From positions 434,001 through 498,000 of the forward strand of contig NAJO01000003.1 in the NCBI GenBank assembly GCA_002077065.1: a stretch of DNA of 64,000 nucleotides, given 5' to 3'. Source of the stretch: Cryoendolithus antarcticus. Lineage: Eukaryota; Ascomycota; Dothideomycetes; Cladosporiales; Cladosporiaceae. Below, one piece after another: positions 22,939 to 34,571 of the stretch. Position 1 is the first letter of the stretch; the number at the start of each line of letters is the position of its first letter. The translations under genes were made by a program, and so were the position numbers. The notes below the pieces were generated by a model that saw nothing but the letters and a program-made list of their open reading frames with translations, was not told where the DNA came from and did no database searches.

Positions 22939-24858
22939 ATGCCGTCCGCCGCTTACGTCCTTCTCTGTGCGCTGCTTGTGCTCGCCTTCGTCACACGTAA
23001 AGTACGAGCATACTACGGGCTTCGACAATTCGGCGGTCACTGGTCAGCTGGGTGGTCGCGATTATGGCTGCTCAAGACGCAGAACAGTGGCGAGATGCAC
23101 AAGCGATTTGCTGCACTGAATCGCAAGCATGGTAAGTCTCCCACGCGACGAGGCTTTCTCGTAACCGACGTACTGGAATACGCGCCTGCCCAGTCAAATC
23201 CCGATTCGTCCAGTGCGACCACCAAAAGTGCGGTCCACGTGGAAGACAGGCCTGAACTTGAGGCTCTCCACCAATGTGACATATCGCAAACATCTTGGAC
23301 TTCACATTGCGCATTACTAGGATCGGAAGCACTCCGATAGATGGCACGGCTGAGAGAAGTGGTGCCGACTCGGGTATCCGGCTAACGGTGCATCGCAGGC
23401 TCAACGGCACGCGTCGGTCCTCGCATGCTCATCACATCGGATCCCGACCTCCTCCGCCGCATGAATGCGGTGCGCTCACCGTTCACACGCGGGTACTGGT
23501 ACACGGCACTAAAGCTGCACCCAGAGCGCGACAACATCACATCCGTGATAGACGAGCGCATCCATGCCGACCTTCGCGCACGTATGGCGCCGGGCTACTC
23601 GGGGCGCGAGAATGTCCACATGGAGCAAGACGTCGATGAGAAGCTGCTTGGGCTATTCGACCTGATCGACTCCAAGTATGTTGCTCGTCCAGAGGAAGGT
23701 ATCTTTCGCACCATGGATCTCTCACGCACAACGTCTTTCTTCACGCTTGATGTTATCTCCAAGATAGCCTTCGGCGAGACTTTCGGCTTCCTTGACAAAG
23801 ATGAAGACCCATACGGCTATCTTGCCAATCTCAAGCAATTCCTGCCTGCCATCATATGGTTTGGTGTATACACTGAACTTACTAACATCCTCAAGGCGCC
23901 TTTGATCAAGGGCGCCCTACCCAAGTCAACAGACAAGAGAGGTCTCGGTCGTGTGATGGGCTTCGCTCGAGATCGCGTGCAGGAGCGCTTCGGTCAAAAG
24001 CCCATAGTGCGGCAAGACATGCTCGGCTCATTCATCACTCACGGTCTCTCACAAGCTCAACTCGAGTCAGAGACTCTGACGCAGATCACGGCAGGCTCCG
24101 ACAGCACCGCCTCGGCCCTTCGCGTGACATTGCACTTCGTTTCCACGTCGCCTCCAATACTCGACCGCTTATTGGCCGAAGCCAAAGCTGCGATAGCAGC
24201 AGGCAAGATCTCTCGCCCAGTGATTCAAGACGCCGAAGCTCGGCAGTTGCCTTACCTCCAAGCCTGCATCAAGGAGGGCTTGCGCATCTACCCTCCTGTC
24301 ACCGGACTTATGGCCAAGCAAGTGCCGGCTGGGGGTGCTATGATCGAAGTCGACGGTGTGGAGAAGTTCGCCGCTGGAGGAACGCAGATTGGCTGGAATA
24401 GCTGGGGCATGATGCACGATCCTGAGATCTTCGGCGAGGATTGCGAGATCTTCCGACCGGAGCGGTGGCTGAGCAAGGATGGTAGCGAGAAGGAGAAAGC
24501 ACGAGTCACGAGAATGAACGAGACAGTGACGCTAAATTTCGGGTATGGCCGCTTTGGATGTCTCGGACGTGGCGTGGCGACGATGGAGTTGAACAAGGCC
24601 GTCATCGAGGTACGTGCTGCGACTGTACCTTGTTGGTCGATGATCACTGACAGACGTTTCCAGACACTGCTCCGCTTCAACTTGCAGCCTTGCAGTCTAG
24701 CGAAGCCCTTCGACGAGATGGTCGTCGGCTTCACCGTCCACGAGAACATGAACTTTATCGTCACCGAGCGCCTGTCTGCCGAGAAAATCAAGGAGTCGCA
24801 GATGAATGGCGGCGCGGACGTCGACGCTGGGGCATTACCTGGCTCCTACGAGTCATGA
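22939..24858 (+). CDS. Cytochrome P450 monooxygenase (pisatin-demethylase-like)
   Basis: This is a membrane-anchored haem-thiolate monooxygenase; its substrate cannot be inferred. Exons are 22939-23131, 23399-24609 and 24664-24858, giving 532 residues. The N-terminus is a hydrophobic anchor (YVLLCALLVLAFV). The oxygen-activation helix carries AGSDSTAS, the ExxR motif is EGLR in KEGLRIYPPV, and the haem loop is FGYGRFGCLGRG with Cys452 as the axial ligand. The overall look is that of the large fungal group around pisatin demethylase. The first intron is unusually long here (267 bp). The second (54 bp) is a multiple of three without a stop, so it could be retained, but removing it restores the usual spacing after the haem loop. 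The methyltransferase neighbour suggests secondary or detoxification metabolism. Confidence 0.9.
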
Positions 24859-25291
24859 TCTGGTTTCAAGGCATTGTGATTGATGGGGTAGAGGCATGGA
24901 TGGAACTAGATATACCCGCATGATCATTACGGCATTGATGAGCCTGGCACTGGTGGTCGCTTTGGGGTTCGGGCTTCTCTTTAGATCGAAGTACATACAA
25001 CGATAGGAGGTTTTCACCACTACTGCTGCGGTTGCTCTTTTGCTCGCTCAATGCACTGTGGTCGACGAAGAGTGTGCAGGATCTTGCACAAATCACACCA
25101 CATGTTGATCGCTCTAAGTGCTGCGGATAGGTGGGAAGTCGTGTTATCAGTACCAATCAACGAGCCAGACGAGAGATCTAAGGTGCGTTACAGACTCCTG
25201 CCAATCTCCTCGCCAGCAAAGCCAAATCAAAGCGCCGTGACGCTGACTACATCCAACGCCAAACACCCAATACACCTACGAGACTTAGCTT
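24859..25291. other. Intergenic, convergent 3' ends
   Basis: This lies between the ends of the P450 and the BSD-domain gene. Nothing beyond presumptive 3' UTRs was seen. Confidence 0.5.
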
Positions 25292-26605
25292 TTACTCCCA
25301 GTCATCATCACTATCTTCCTTGCTCCCCTTCTTCTCCTCCTTCGGACTTCCAGGCGCGCGACTTGTCGCTCCTGAAACAAGATCATAACTTGCATCAGAT
25401 GCGGCTACACTCTTCGTCTCGTCTTCGTTGCTTCGTCGCGGCGAATTTGGGACTTGCAGCGTAGCCGAATCAGTAGCGTGAAGTGTCGTGGTGCTGGCGG
25501 AAGCTTTGTGAGAGACCGTTTGTGGAGTTCTGGACTTCTCTTCTTCGTCCTCGTCGTCATCGTCCCAGGCTACTTCTTCTGTTGGGTCGGCAGCTGCACC
25601 TCAAAGCATGTTAGTATGTTTGCCACTATAGTATGAGTGATGGAACGTCAGGCTTCTACCTTTCAGCACCTCCTTCCGCCTGCGCTCGTCTTCCTCAATA
25701 GCCATTCGCAGGAAGTAGTATCTCGCCCAGAACGTCTTGTACTCGACTTTCTCAGGCACAAGCTTCTCCATCGCGCGCCTCAGCTCTTCATACTTCTCCA
25801 GATCCTTCGCGATAGCCTCAGTCTGCTCGTCAATGTCGAAGTCCTCTCTCCATGTCTCCCACTCCTCGCCCTGCGGATCTCCAGTGAACGAGCCTGGTGC
25901 AGTATGAATGGCATGCAGCTGCGCATCAAATCGCGTGGTGTGGAACACTTTTCTGCCAGTGCTTTGCTCCGTAGTCTCGAACAGTACCTCCTTTGATGAC
26001 CCTTTGGCCTTGACGTCAGAGTCCTCGTTTGATGCACTGATCACCACAGCGTCCCGTAAGAAATTCCTCACGTTGGTTCCGAATTTCAACAGCGCCTCAT
26101 CGGCAGCGTCCTCAGCCTTCTGCAGATCCCTCAGCTTGGCTGCCGCTGTGCTGCGGAAGCTCGCGACAAGCGTGCCAGCCTCCTTCACGATGTCTGCAGG
26201 TAGGCTCTCCGGACGCTCGACCTCGGTCTCTGCAGTCGACGGTACATCTGCTGTTTCCTTAGCCTTCGCCGACTCAGTCGTCTCCCCTGATTCCTCCGGG
26301 TTTTGCCCGGCAAGACTAATCCCCCTCGTCCGCTGCACAAGCTGCTCCAACCCTTTGCTCGCCTGCTCCTGCGCTTCCGTAGCCTCCTTCTGCAGATCAC
26401 TGACGAATGCCTCGGTCTGTTTCCTCGCTTCTCCAAACCACCCACCTAGCTTCGCACCCCATGGAGAAGCAGAGACAGCTTTGAATGCTTCCTGAAACTC
26501 GCTATTGAGGGAAGGCTGCGGGACAGACGAAGGGTCCGAGGCGTTGGGGGTAGCGGAGCGGGAGGGGAGGGTCTCCTCTTGGATGTGATCGTATGCTACG
26601 TCCAT
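25292..26605 (-). CDS. BSD-domain protein (Dos2-like)
   Basis: The BSD domain is a small three-helix module found in TFIIH p62, synapse-associated proteins and yeast Dos2. This protein fits the fungal Dos2-type group, whose molecular role is poorly defined. Exons are 26605-25660 and 25593-25292, giving 415 residues; splicing uses gtagaa...gtgcag. The N-terminal half is helical and charged. The BSD segment lies at about residues 240-310 ([20 protein letters not shown], then the conserved aromatic core FWARYYFLR). The second exon adds an acidic run ([10 protein letters not shown]), a Ser/Thr-rich stretch and the terminal motif SDDDWE, which many fungal BSD proteins share and which supports the exon. 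Without splicing, the frame ends soon after the BSD domain. Confidence 0.8.
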
Positions 26606-27248
26606 GTCGGGCGGGATTAGACCATGGGACGTGAAAATTATTATGTCTACGAGGGAAGAGCTATGTCATACATGTGTGGCACATCCAACGAAGCTGAGAG
26701 GTGTGAGAGCGCAGAACTGTGGGGTAGACGTGGGGGCAACTTGTACATGGGGATCGAGTATTTGATGGGGAACGACAGCAACTATGACCACTTCACGTGC
26801 GAGGTGTGGAGTCGTCGAGCACTGGTTACTCCCTATAGTGGTGAATACCAGCTTCGACTCCGACTGTTGCTTTGAGGGACACCCTTGTGTTCCTGGGAAT
26901 AGGTGATCTCGATGAAAGACATACAATCGCCGTAAACCATGGGTATAGAACTGCCGATCCGCAATCCCCTAGCAAGCACTCCAATGAAGAGTATGCAATC
27001 TCTGCCACCAGAAATGCCCGTACCACGCAAATGACCAGCGCCTGTTTCTCCGACTGCACCTAGAGGTCGCACTCCAGTGCTAGATCAGATCGAAGTGCGT
27101 ATTGTCCTTCATGCCGTATGCACTGCCGTCGCTCCGTCTGCTTCATTCCATCTGTCGCAGGCTCTGACAATGCAGCATCGTGTCGACTTTCTAGCTCAGC
27201 CGAGTCGTGATACACTGATCGCACAAAAGCTCAGCAAACCCATCGCTA
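26606..27248. other. Intergenic
   Basis: This holds the promoter of the BSD-domain gene and the 3' side of the next minus-strand gene. No further feature was seen. Confidence 0.5.
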
Positions 27249-28207
27249 CTAACGAAGGGTCTCATCCTTCTCTGCTCCACCCTCGGGAAAGTCCTCCAGT
27301 GGACCAGACGTCGCGCTCATGCCTGGCTTTGCGGCCACTGGCTTAACTTCTGGCGGCTCTTCGGCCATCACTGGCATCTTCTCGTCGAGGATATCAGGCT
27401 TGGCGGACGTCGCTTGAGGTGTGGACTCGGCGAGAGCCGGTTGAGTCTCACTCGAGACTGGCGTGATTCCATTGGGCTTAGCGTTCTCGTCGTCGATGGG
27501 TGCGAGAGGGGGGTTTAAGCGTTGCGCGGTCTGAGTGTGGTGGGTGACTGGTGAGGCTTCCGTAGCGGGTGCTATATGCTGGTCAGTGTACTGGCTTGCA
27601 ATTTAGAATATGTGTTCCGTACCAAGGGGTTGCGCGCTTCTCGCATCCTCAGCAATAGTATCATTCTTCGGCGGTGGCAGTGGCTTCTCCTCCGACTCAA
27701 TAGCCGATACGGGCTCCGAACGTCCAACCTCGTCTGCGACTCCAGTGGGCGGCTCTGCCGGCGAGACCGCAGGCCGCTCCTCACTTGTGCCATCATTTGT
27801 GCCTAGCGCGGCTGGCAGAGTGCTGCTCGTGGCAAGTGCACCTGCACCCGCGGCTACTGCTCCTGCTGCGCCTACGGCACCCAAAGCTGCTGGTCCGCTC
27901 GATGATGTGTTCGTAGGCTGCGTCGCTCTTACGGGCGTGTTAGTCGGTTGAAGGGTCTTTGATGTGTCGGGTGATGCGACAGGCGCGCCGGTGGCAGGCT
28001 TGCTGGCTTGTGCAGGTGATGCCGCGGTGGTGGCGCTAGATGCGTTGGTCTGCTGGTCCTGGCCGCTTTGCTTCTTCTTACTCCCGCCCTTCAGCATCCC
28101 CTTCAGCATCCCCTTGAGCTTTCCCAGCGCGTTAGGAGCTACGCGAAGCTTTGTCAGTACTTCACCTTAGGCGAATGGCGCAGACTGCACTTACGAACGC
28201 CCGGCAT
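27249..28207 (-). CDS. Pro/Ala/Thr-rich protein of unknown function
   Basis: I do not recognise this protein. Exons are 28207-28195 (13 bases), 28138-27623 and 27571-27249, giving 283 residues in consistent phase. It begins MPGVPPNALGKLKGMLKG, followed by another LKG repeat and a lysine cluster (GGSKKKQ), which could form a short amphipathic, membrane- or RNA-binding helix. The rest is disordered: Ala/Pro/Thr/Ser-rich, with an alanine-glycine tract (ALGAVGAAGAVAAGAGALA) near the middle and an acidic C-terminus ending EKDETLR. The composition resembles the disordered tails of cytoskeletal or eisosome-associated fungal proteins, but no function can be claimed. The second intron is supported because only one acceptor (catatag) restores the downstream open frame. 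Confidence 0.65.
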
Positions 28208-29185
28208 GGCGACTATATTACCAATCTACGTGAAGCTCTTCGCGATCCCACAATACCGCATGCAGCAATGAATCCAGGCGCGATACTGCGTTTCAGTCGC
28301 GTGACATTGAATGAGGTGATGCGCGATGTGGTTTGAAACGAGCAGACGGCCTAGCACAAGCCGAAGATGCGGCTCTGCGAGTACACAAACGAAGTTGCAA
28401 GCGCAACGGAGCGAGGCAAGCAAGCGCCAGAAACGAAATGAAAGGGCGTTGATTGCTGGCTTTCAAGCAACGATGCCCTTGTTTACTCAGCAAGCAAGCA
28501 CGTGGAGGCGCATGGTAAGAACGTGTTTAGCGGACATTATCGATAATATATTGAAGCTCCAAGCCGTCTCTCACTGAGAAGATGTGCAGTATGCAGATAC
28601 AGTTACGCCAGAAAGATTTTGGTGATTCGGGAGGTGAAGTCTGGATGTGCTATTCTGGGAGCTGTTGCATAAGTGGATATGTTTCAGGTTGGAATGCTCG
28701 GTGCTGGCCGAGCTTCTATTTATGCACGCCGGTATGCAAGCACTTCGGAAGCACTCGATTGTGTCGTCGTTGTTCCACAGCATGTGACGATGTTAGCAGA
28801 TCCGCACGAATGCTCCTGACTCTCACCGTGTCTAGAAGCACATGATGCGTCTGTCAATCTGGCCCCAGTAGTCACGCACTATGCTGCCGCTCACTGAAAG
28901 ATTTCGTCAAGCAAACACATTTGCTCACGGATACCGTCATTTACGCAGAGACGCCGCAAGCTGGACCTACTGCAGTGAGCAGTGTCAGAGGAGCACAGCT
29001 GCGTCGATTATAGTGTCGAATAGGAGCGAAGGGAACGTCCCCTGAAATCCGCAGTATTCAGGCGCCCTGATCAATTGACATTAACATGTTCGTACAGGGC
29101 ATTTTCTTGTAGTGATTCTTGATCTAGGATCCCAACTCCAGTCATGCAGGCAAGGATTCGCATCAAGAGCCGTATGCTCCCATGC
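28208..29185. other. Intergenic, about 1 kb
   Basis: This contains the promoter of the preceding minus-strand gene and the 3' side of the LAMTOR1-like gene. No gene or repeat could be supported. Confidence 0.5.
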
Positions 29186-29771
29186 TCATTGTCTCCTAGT
29201 TGACGGGCCCGACGCTTCCCTCAACTGACCAAGATCAAGTACCAGAGCACCGCGCTTGAGTGTCCTGATCTGTGGTCCCCTCTCTGATTGGAGACTTTGG
29301 ATGCTTTCTAGCCAAGCCTGCTCATTCGCGTCGGCCTCGTGATCGGCGGTCGAAGCCGAAGTCCCCGTAGTGTCGGCGTCGGCAGGCTCACGCCGGCGAG
29401 TGGTATAGGGTACGAGGTAATGTGTGAGGTCACTAGCGTTGGGATGCTGAACGTCGATCATGTTCCTATCATTTCACGTCAGTCTCGCACGCAGCTCGGC
29501 ATAGGTCTTCGTCAACACACTCAGTCGCGCGCGCAGTGATCTGACCCAACATCTCCCTCTCCCTCTGCAAGTCTTCCTCATCAGGATACGATCTAGGGCT
29601 CAGACTGGTAGCACCATACTGCTGTGCTGCGGCATCGCTAAGCAATGGATCAGACTCGGCAGCCCTCTGTTGGTGATCAGTACCATTGCCAGTGAGATGT
29701 CCTACAGTAGACCGACTCACTTCCTGCGAGGGATGCCGGTTCAGGCCGAGGCATGAGGTGCAGATGCCCAT
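29186..29771 (-). CDS. LAMTOR1/Ego1-like lipid-anchored adaptor
   Basis: This is predicted to anchor the Ragulator/EGO complex, which tethers Rag/Gtr GTPases and TORC1 to the vacuole or late endosome. The start at 29771 gives MGICTSCLGLNRH: Gly2 for N-myristoylation and Cys4/Cys7 for palmitoylation, the hallmark of this family. A SDPLLSDA stretch and a conserved amphipathic segment (EEDLQREREMLGQITARATE) follow. Exons are 29771-29521 and 29465-29186. The splice joins GA|G so that the protein reads ATENMIDVQHPN, similar to the family's ATDNMIDV-type core, and the total is 176 residues. The C-terminal KRGALVLDLGQL fits the usual end. Without the intron the protein would stop early. The gene is divergent from the large secreted protein gene. 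Confidence 0.75.
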
Positions 29772-30637
29772 CAATGTTGCACGACGCTACGCGCGCGCAT
29801 TACTTCTGCAGGTACTAGGCAGCGCGAAGTCAATCTGGTGTATGTGGATAATGATCGGGAGCTGCAATGAGTTGGAGTTGAGAGGCTGGGATGACTAAGC
29901 GGCTTCGAAATGCAGGAGGTCGTTACTCGAGGACGACCGTTCGACATCAACGTGTTCAGCAGAACCACAATTCTACCATCCACCATTCTATGTAGATCTT
30001 TCATCAAGCTATTGTCGCTGACCCATATCATCTTGTAGCTATCTGTGTCCTTTCCACAACTGATAAGTAAAGTACCTCCCCTCTTGCGGGTTGGTTTCGC
30101 TTTTCCACATTCCTCAACTCAACAGAAGAATGCGACCACTGCAAGGCGACAGCCAGCGCTGGTAGGTCAAGTCTTGAGTACGAGCATGATTCCGCAAGGG
30201 ATAGCGGGTCAGCCCGCCTCATTGCTGGTGGGAATGGAAACATTCTCGGCTGTCGATGTTAGCGGTGCCCACAGGCCGCGACGCGGCAGGTCGCGGACTT
30301 GTGACTTGCGCAAGGCCTGCTGGGTGCTGGCTTGGAACGATACCAAGAATCACGCTGGAACATCGCCTCTACACCATCAGTAATCCTTGTACGCGGACAA
30401 AACCCATTCAGACCAGCCTCTGCAAGGCAGACATGAAAGTCACTGCGATGGTGGCTAGCTAGAAAGGTGGAATCGTAGCGAACTTCGACGTTGCAGCTCT
30501 ATAAGGACGTTCGATGCCTCCATGTCAGCATCCAGACCTCAAGCTTCAATCGCAGCTTCAACGATCTCGACTGTCCCAACCCTAGACTCCTATAGGGAAG
30601 CACCTCATCTCTCATTTGCTAAGAGCGGCGCTTAACC
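29772..30637. other. Divergent promoter region
   Basis: This lies between the LAMTOR1-like gene and the PAN/mucin-like gene. It contains a TATA-like element at 30500-30506. No gene was recognised. Confidence 0.45.
30500..30506 (+). promoter_or_regulatory. TATA-like element
   Basis: TATAAGG lies about 130 bases upstream of the ATG at 30638, a reasonable distance for a fungal TATA box. It was assigned from sequence alone. Confidence 0.35.
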
Positions 30638-33600
30638 ATGCGCTCAGTCGCTAACTTGGCAGTATGCCTGTCATTGGTTTGCACGGCACTAGCGAGAGTG
30701 CCGCCCTCCGTTCAGAAGCGCAATGATAAGATCGAGGCACAGGCGGGTGTCTTGAACTGGATGAGGAGTCTTCTCCATCGGGAAACCTGCTACGAAGATG
30801 ACTACTACTACTTTGTCAACAATTCTACCTTCGGCGAGACGATCTGCCAAGCACTGATAACGTATCCGAACGAAACCACCACATACGACTACACCCCTAC
30901 ACAGTTTGTTATCACCAATTCTGAGAGAAAGTGCAAAGAATTGACGTTAACAGAACTGCCACCGTCGTCACCACACATGTATATACCGACAAGGAAATCG
31001 TCCGCACGACGGCCACGTCCACAGTCACTGTGACAGTCTCGAATACAGCTATGAAGAAGCGTGCTCCACTCCCTACGCCTGCTGCAAGAATTACAGATCT
31101 GACCAAGCGTCAAATCTTCGACATGTACCGCCGCGCGGCTGCCGACAATTCCTCCTCAACACCTAGTGACAATGAAGTCTCGACCAGCTTGTCCAGCGCT
31201 TGCGAGTGTCAGACTTACAGTGGTTCGACAGTGACGAGAACGTACACTAATCTGCCTGTGGTAAGTGACCTTGTCTCAGGAGCCTCTGGCGACGCAGAAT
31301 TGACACTCCGCAGTACTCGACCCTGTATGGGTTCACGGAAACGACCACCACTGTGTACAGCACACGCACAGATGGTCCTGTAACCACCACTACAACCACG
31401 ACTGTCGCTGTAACACCAAGTGCAGCTATTTCCCCGAGTGAAAATGCAACTTCCGCAACTGGCTCTGCCGCAGCCAGCAGCGTATATGCGCAGACACCAG
31501 ATATCAGCCAGACCGGCACGATCAGCGATGAGACATCAACTTCGTTCACCTCGACGCATGCAGCGACTCCGACCGCGAAACCTTTCACTTGCCCCGATGA
31601 CAACAACAACACGGTCAGTCAAATGGTCGACAACGAGCGCTTCGACTATGACATCTATTGCAATGCAGACCTACCCAACTCGCCCGATCTCTTCAGTAAT
31701 CTGAGCTACGATAGGTTTTCGCAGTGTGTTGCGGCCTGTTCCCTAGCAGACGCCCAGTTCGATCAGCCGGTCTGCCAGGGAGTCGTGTACTACGAAGTGC
31801 CGACCGAGAAAGGCGCCAACTGCTTTCTGAAGGCAGAGGCTGCCGCTAATGAGACGGTACTCGCCCTCGGGATGGATGTGGCGATTCTGCGAAGGATTGC
31901 AGTCGGTGTGGCTCCCGACGACCCTTCGGGCACGAGTATTGAGTCTGTGCCTTTCAATGGCGAGACGTCTACTGTGGCACCAACCGATATGAGCTCCTCC
32001 ATGTCTTCGATGTTCGGAAACAGCACGACTTCGGTACCAATCATCACGCCGGGCCCACCAGTCGCAAGTGGACGCATGCCTGCCTATACCAGCTACTCAA
32101 CCTACGTCCAGGACGGTACAACCTACTCCACAGGATCTATACATTCAACATACTACTCGTCCAACGGAAGCTGGTACTACTCATACTACACCACCTGGTC
32201 GGTAGCGTGGTCGTCTGCCACTACTGTCTACGCAGCAGGCGAGACCCAGTACGCCGTTGGCTCGAACAACACCTCGAATAGCCAGAGCAACAACAGCGGC
32301 AACGGTGGCTATTCGACGATACAGGATCAAAATGTGACGGAAATCACATACAGAGGCAATCAAACGGTATACAATACAACCGAGACCATAATCGATGCCG
32401 ACTACAGTGCCAATGGTACGCACCTCAACGCTAGCACGACCACACTGTACTACTCAGAGACCAGTTACTATGCGAGCAATAGCAACGGCGACAGTGGCAG
32501 TGACAATGGCGGCAACGGAGGTGCTTCCAGCGGTGTCGTGACTTCTACCGGGGTCATTGCCACTCAGACAGTCATCTACAATTCTGGAGCCACGAGCGGA
32601 GGATCCGGCTATGCCACATCTGGCGTGGTACAGACTCCTCCACCTGTTATCACATCGACCTCGATCTACTCCACTGAGAACGTCATCACCAACAGTGGCG
32701 GCACAGCCGGAGGTTCCGGATACGCAGCTTCGGGCTATGCGTATTCGACTGGCAGCGGGCAGGTTGGCAGTGTGGTGATCATCAACTCGTACGGCACAGC
32801 ATACTCGTCCAGCTACGCTACCTCGGGCGCCAACTCAGCAAACGGCACTGGAGATGATTATGGAGGAGACTTCAGCACCGCTGCGTCTGGAGTGATAACT
32901 TCTACGGGTCCTGCGAATACGGCGACATTCACGAACTCTGGTGCGCCACGCAGTGGGACGGACTCAAGTGATATCGTGTCAACAGTTGTCAGCTACTACA
33001 CCATTGGCAGCTCGGTGATCGTTAATTCGTATGCCACTGCTTATGGGTCTGGCTACGTGGCATCGGGTGTCGTCACGTCTACAGCGACACTGAACGGTAC
33101 GTCCGGCGGCTATGGGACAGCAGCATCTGGTGCAATCACGACATCGAAGGGACCTTTCACAAACAGCCCAGCGCCGCGATCTGGAACCGAATCCTCCGAC
33201 ATTGTGATCATGACAGGTCCTGCGCCTTACCCTCCATACACCATTGTCACCTCATCTGAAGCCTCCGGTGCCGCGAGTTCAAGCGCAAACTGGTCCTTCA
33301 CATCGACAACATCTACACCCGCGCCTTACATCTCGAATCCGGTAACTCCACCATCATATATCCCAAGTGGCACGGCCCCAGTTCCCTACCTGCCTTACAA
33401 TCATACTGTGCCGCCACCACTTAGTGCCACACCTTCTTCGGCGGTGTTGACAATTCTCGCCTCCACCCGATTCAGCAATAGTGGACAGCCTCGAAGCGGA
33501 ACGGACAGCTCGAGTACTCCGTCTGCGACACTCCCGATCGCGTATCCCCCTTTCAGCCACAGTCCATCCCTTAGCACTGCACCGATGACCACGTATACTG

Positions 33601-33968
33601 CATCTCGTAGCATCCTTCCATCCGTCAGCAATAGTACGGTGGCGATACCTCTCAGCACAGGACCTTCGTCCTCATTGTCGAGCTCGCAGGCTCTTCGAAC
33701 CGGCACGGAAAGCACAGACATCACGACCTCGATGATGCTATCGACCGGCACCTCACCGCCACAGACATCGATCACGCCAATCTTCAGCTCATGCATGTGG
33801 GAAAACAGCAGCTACATCACGGTCACCACGACCGAGACGATCTTTGGCTGCTACAGCAATTGTCTGCCACAGAACGGCTACGGCGGTGGACCACAGTCTC
33901 TCGGTCCACCGGCGTTCTGGTCCCCTTACACGACCATTGAGGCGAAAGCGACGACAACGGCGACTTGA
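30638..33968 (+). CDS. Large secreted Ser/Thr-rich (mucin-like) protein with PAN-like domain
   Basis: This is predicted to be an extracellular or cell-wall protein, possibly an adhesin. Exons are 30638-30861, 30954-31260 and 31314-33968, giving 1,061 residues. It has a signal peptide (MRSVANLAVCLSLVCTALA). A Cys-containing block at about residues 270-370 (TCPDDNNNTV..., YDIYCNAD, CVAACSLAD, CQGVVYYEV, NCFLKAEA) resembles PAN/apple-like modules seen in fungal wall proteins. The rest is Ser/Thr/Tyr/Gly-rich with many N-glycosylation sites and degenerate repeats, including four PRSGT-type motifs. The tail has a few cysteines but no hydrophobic GPI signal, so it is more likely secreted or wall-bound by other means. 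The first intron uses the donor gtatcc, chosen because it is the one that fits the phase; that junction is the weakest part of the model. Confidence 0.7.
32937..33726 (+). repeat. Degenerate coding repeats, PRSGT(D/E)-type
   Basis: Four imperfect copies encode A/Q-P/L-R-S/T-G-T-D/E-S, starting near 32943, 33171, 33488 and 33690. The first two continue with SSDIV and the last with TDIT. A separate family of GSGYATSGVV-like units is scattered upstream, from about 32570 to 33110. Codon-level divergence shows the copies are old. Confidence 0.7.
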
Positions 33969-34571
33969 TCGAAACAGTAGTTGATAAGCGTAGGAAGACT
34001 ACGATATGTGACATGACATCGCATTTGGCTTACATCGTTTGGGGTGATCTGATCGGCGCAATGTGCACGACATTGAGCGCTTGGTCGCTGGCGGCAATAT
34101 ACTTTGCTCAGGATAGAACGTGAAATGCACTTCCGCCACACTGCTCTGCGTCCGCACTCCCTAAGCACTTCGCCGTGATTACGGCATCCTGCCTGCGACA
34201 CATTGGTACAAATGTCGTCTTGTAGAGAGAAGAATAGTCCAGAACGCCTGCATGTTTCATCTTGCGCTTTTCAGCTCGCACGTGATTGGTCGACTTGACG
34301 ACCTTCAATGCACACTCGAAGGCACTCAAACGAATGCACTGAAAGCCAATGGATCTTCGCGAAAGGCCGTAAAGTCGTTGCAATGCTATCTGAAACCAGA
34401 CTCGTAGCAAAAGAGCGGCAGTAATACATCGTCAGAAATTCTCCCCTGCAGTCTCGATCCTCCCAACGAAACAAGTCCCACGCTACCACTTAGCGACTGG
34501 CTCAGAGATCTTCCATCCGGCAGCCCCGTCTGCATCTCAGCTCGAGATCAACATCGGCATGACACTCAACT
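33969..34571. other. Intergenic, convergent 3' ends
   Basis: Nothing beyond the presumptive 3' UTRs of two convergent genes was recognised. Confidence 0.5.
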
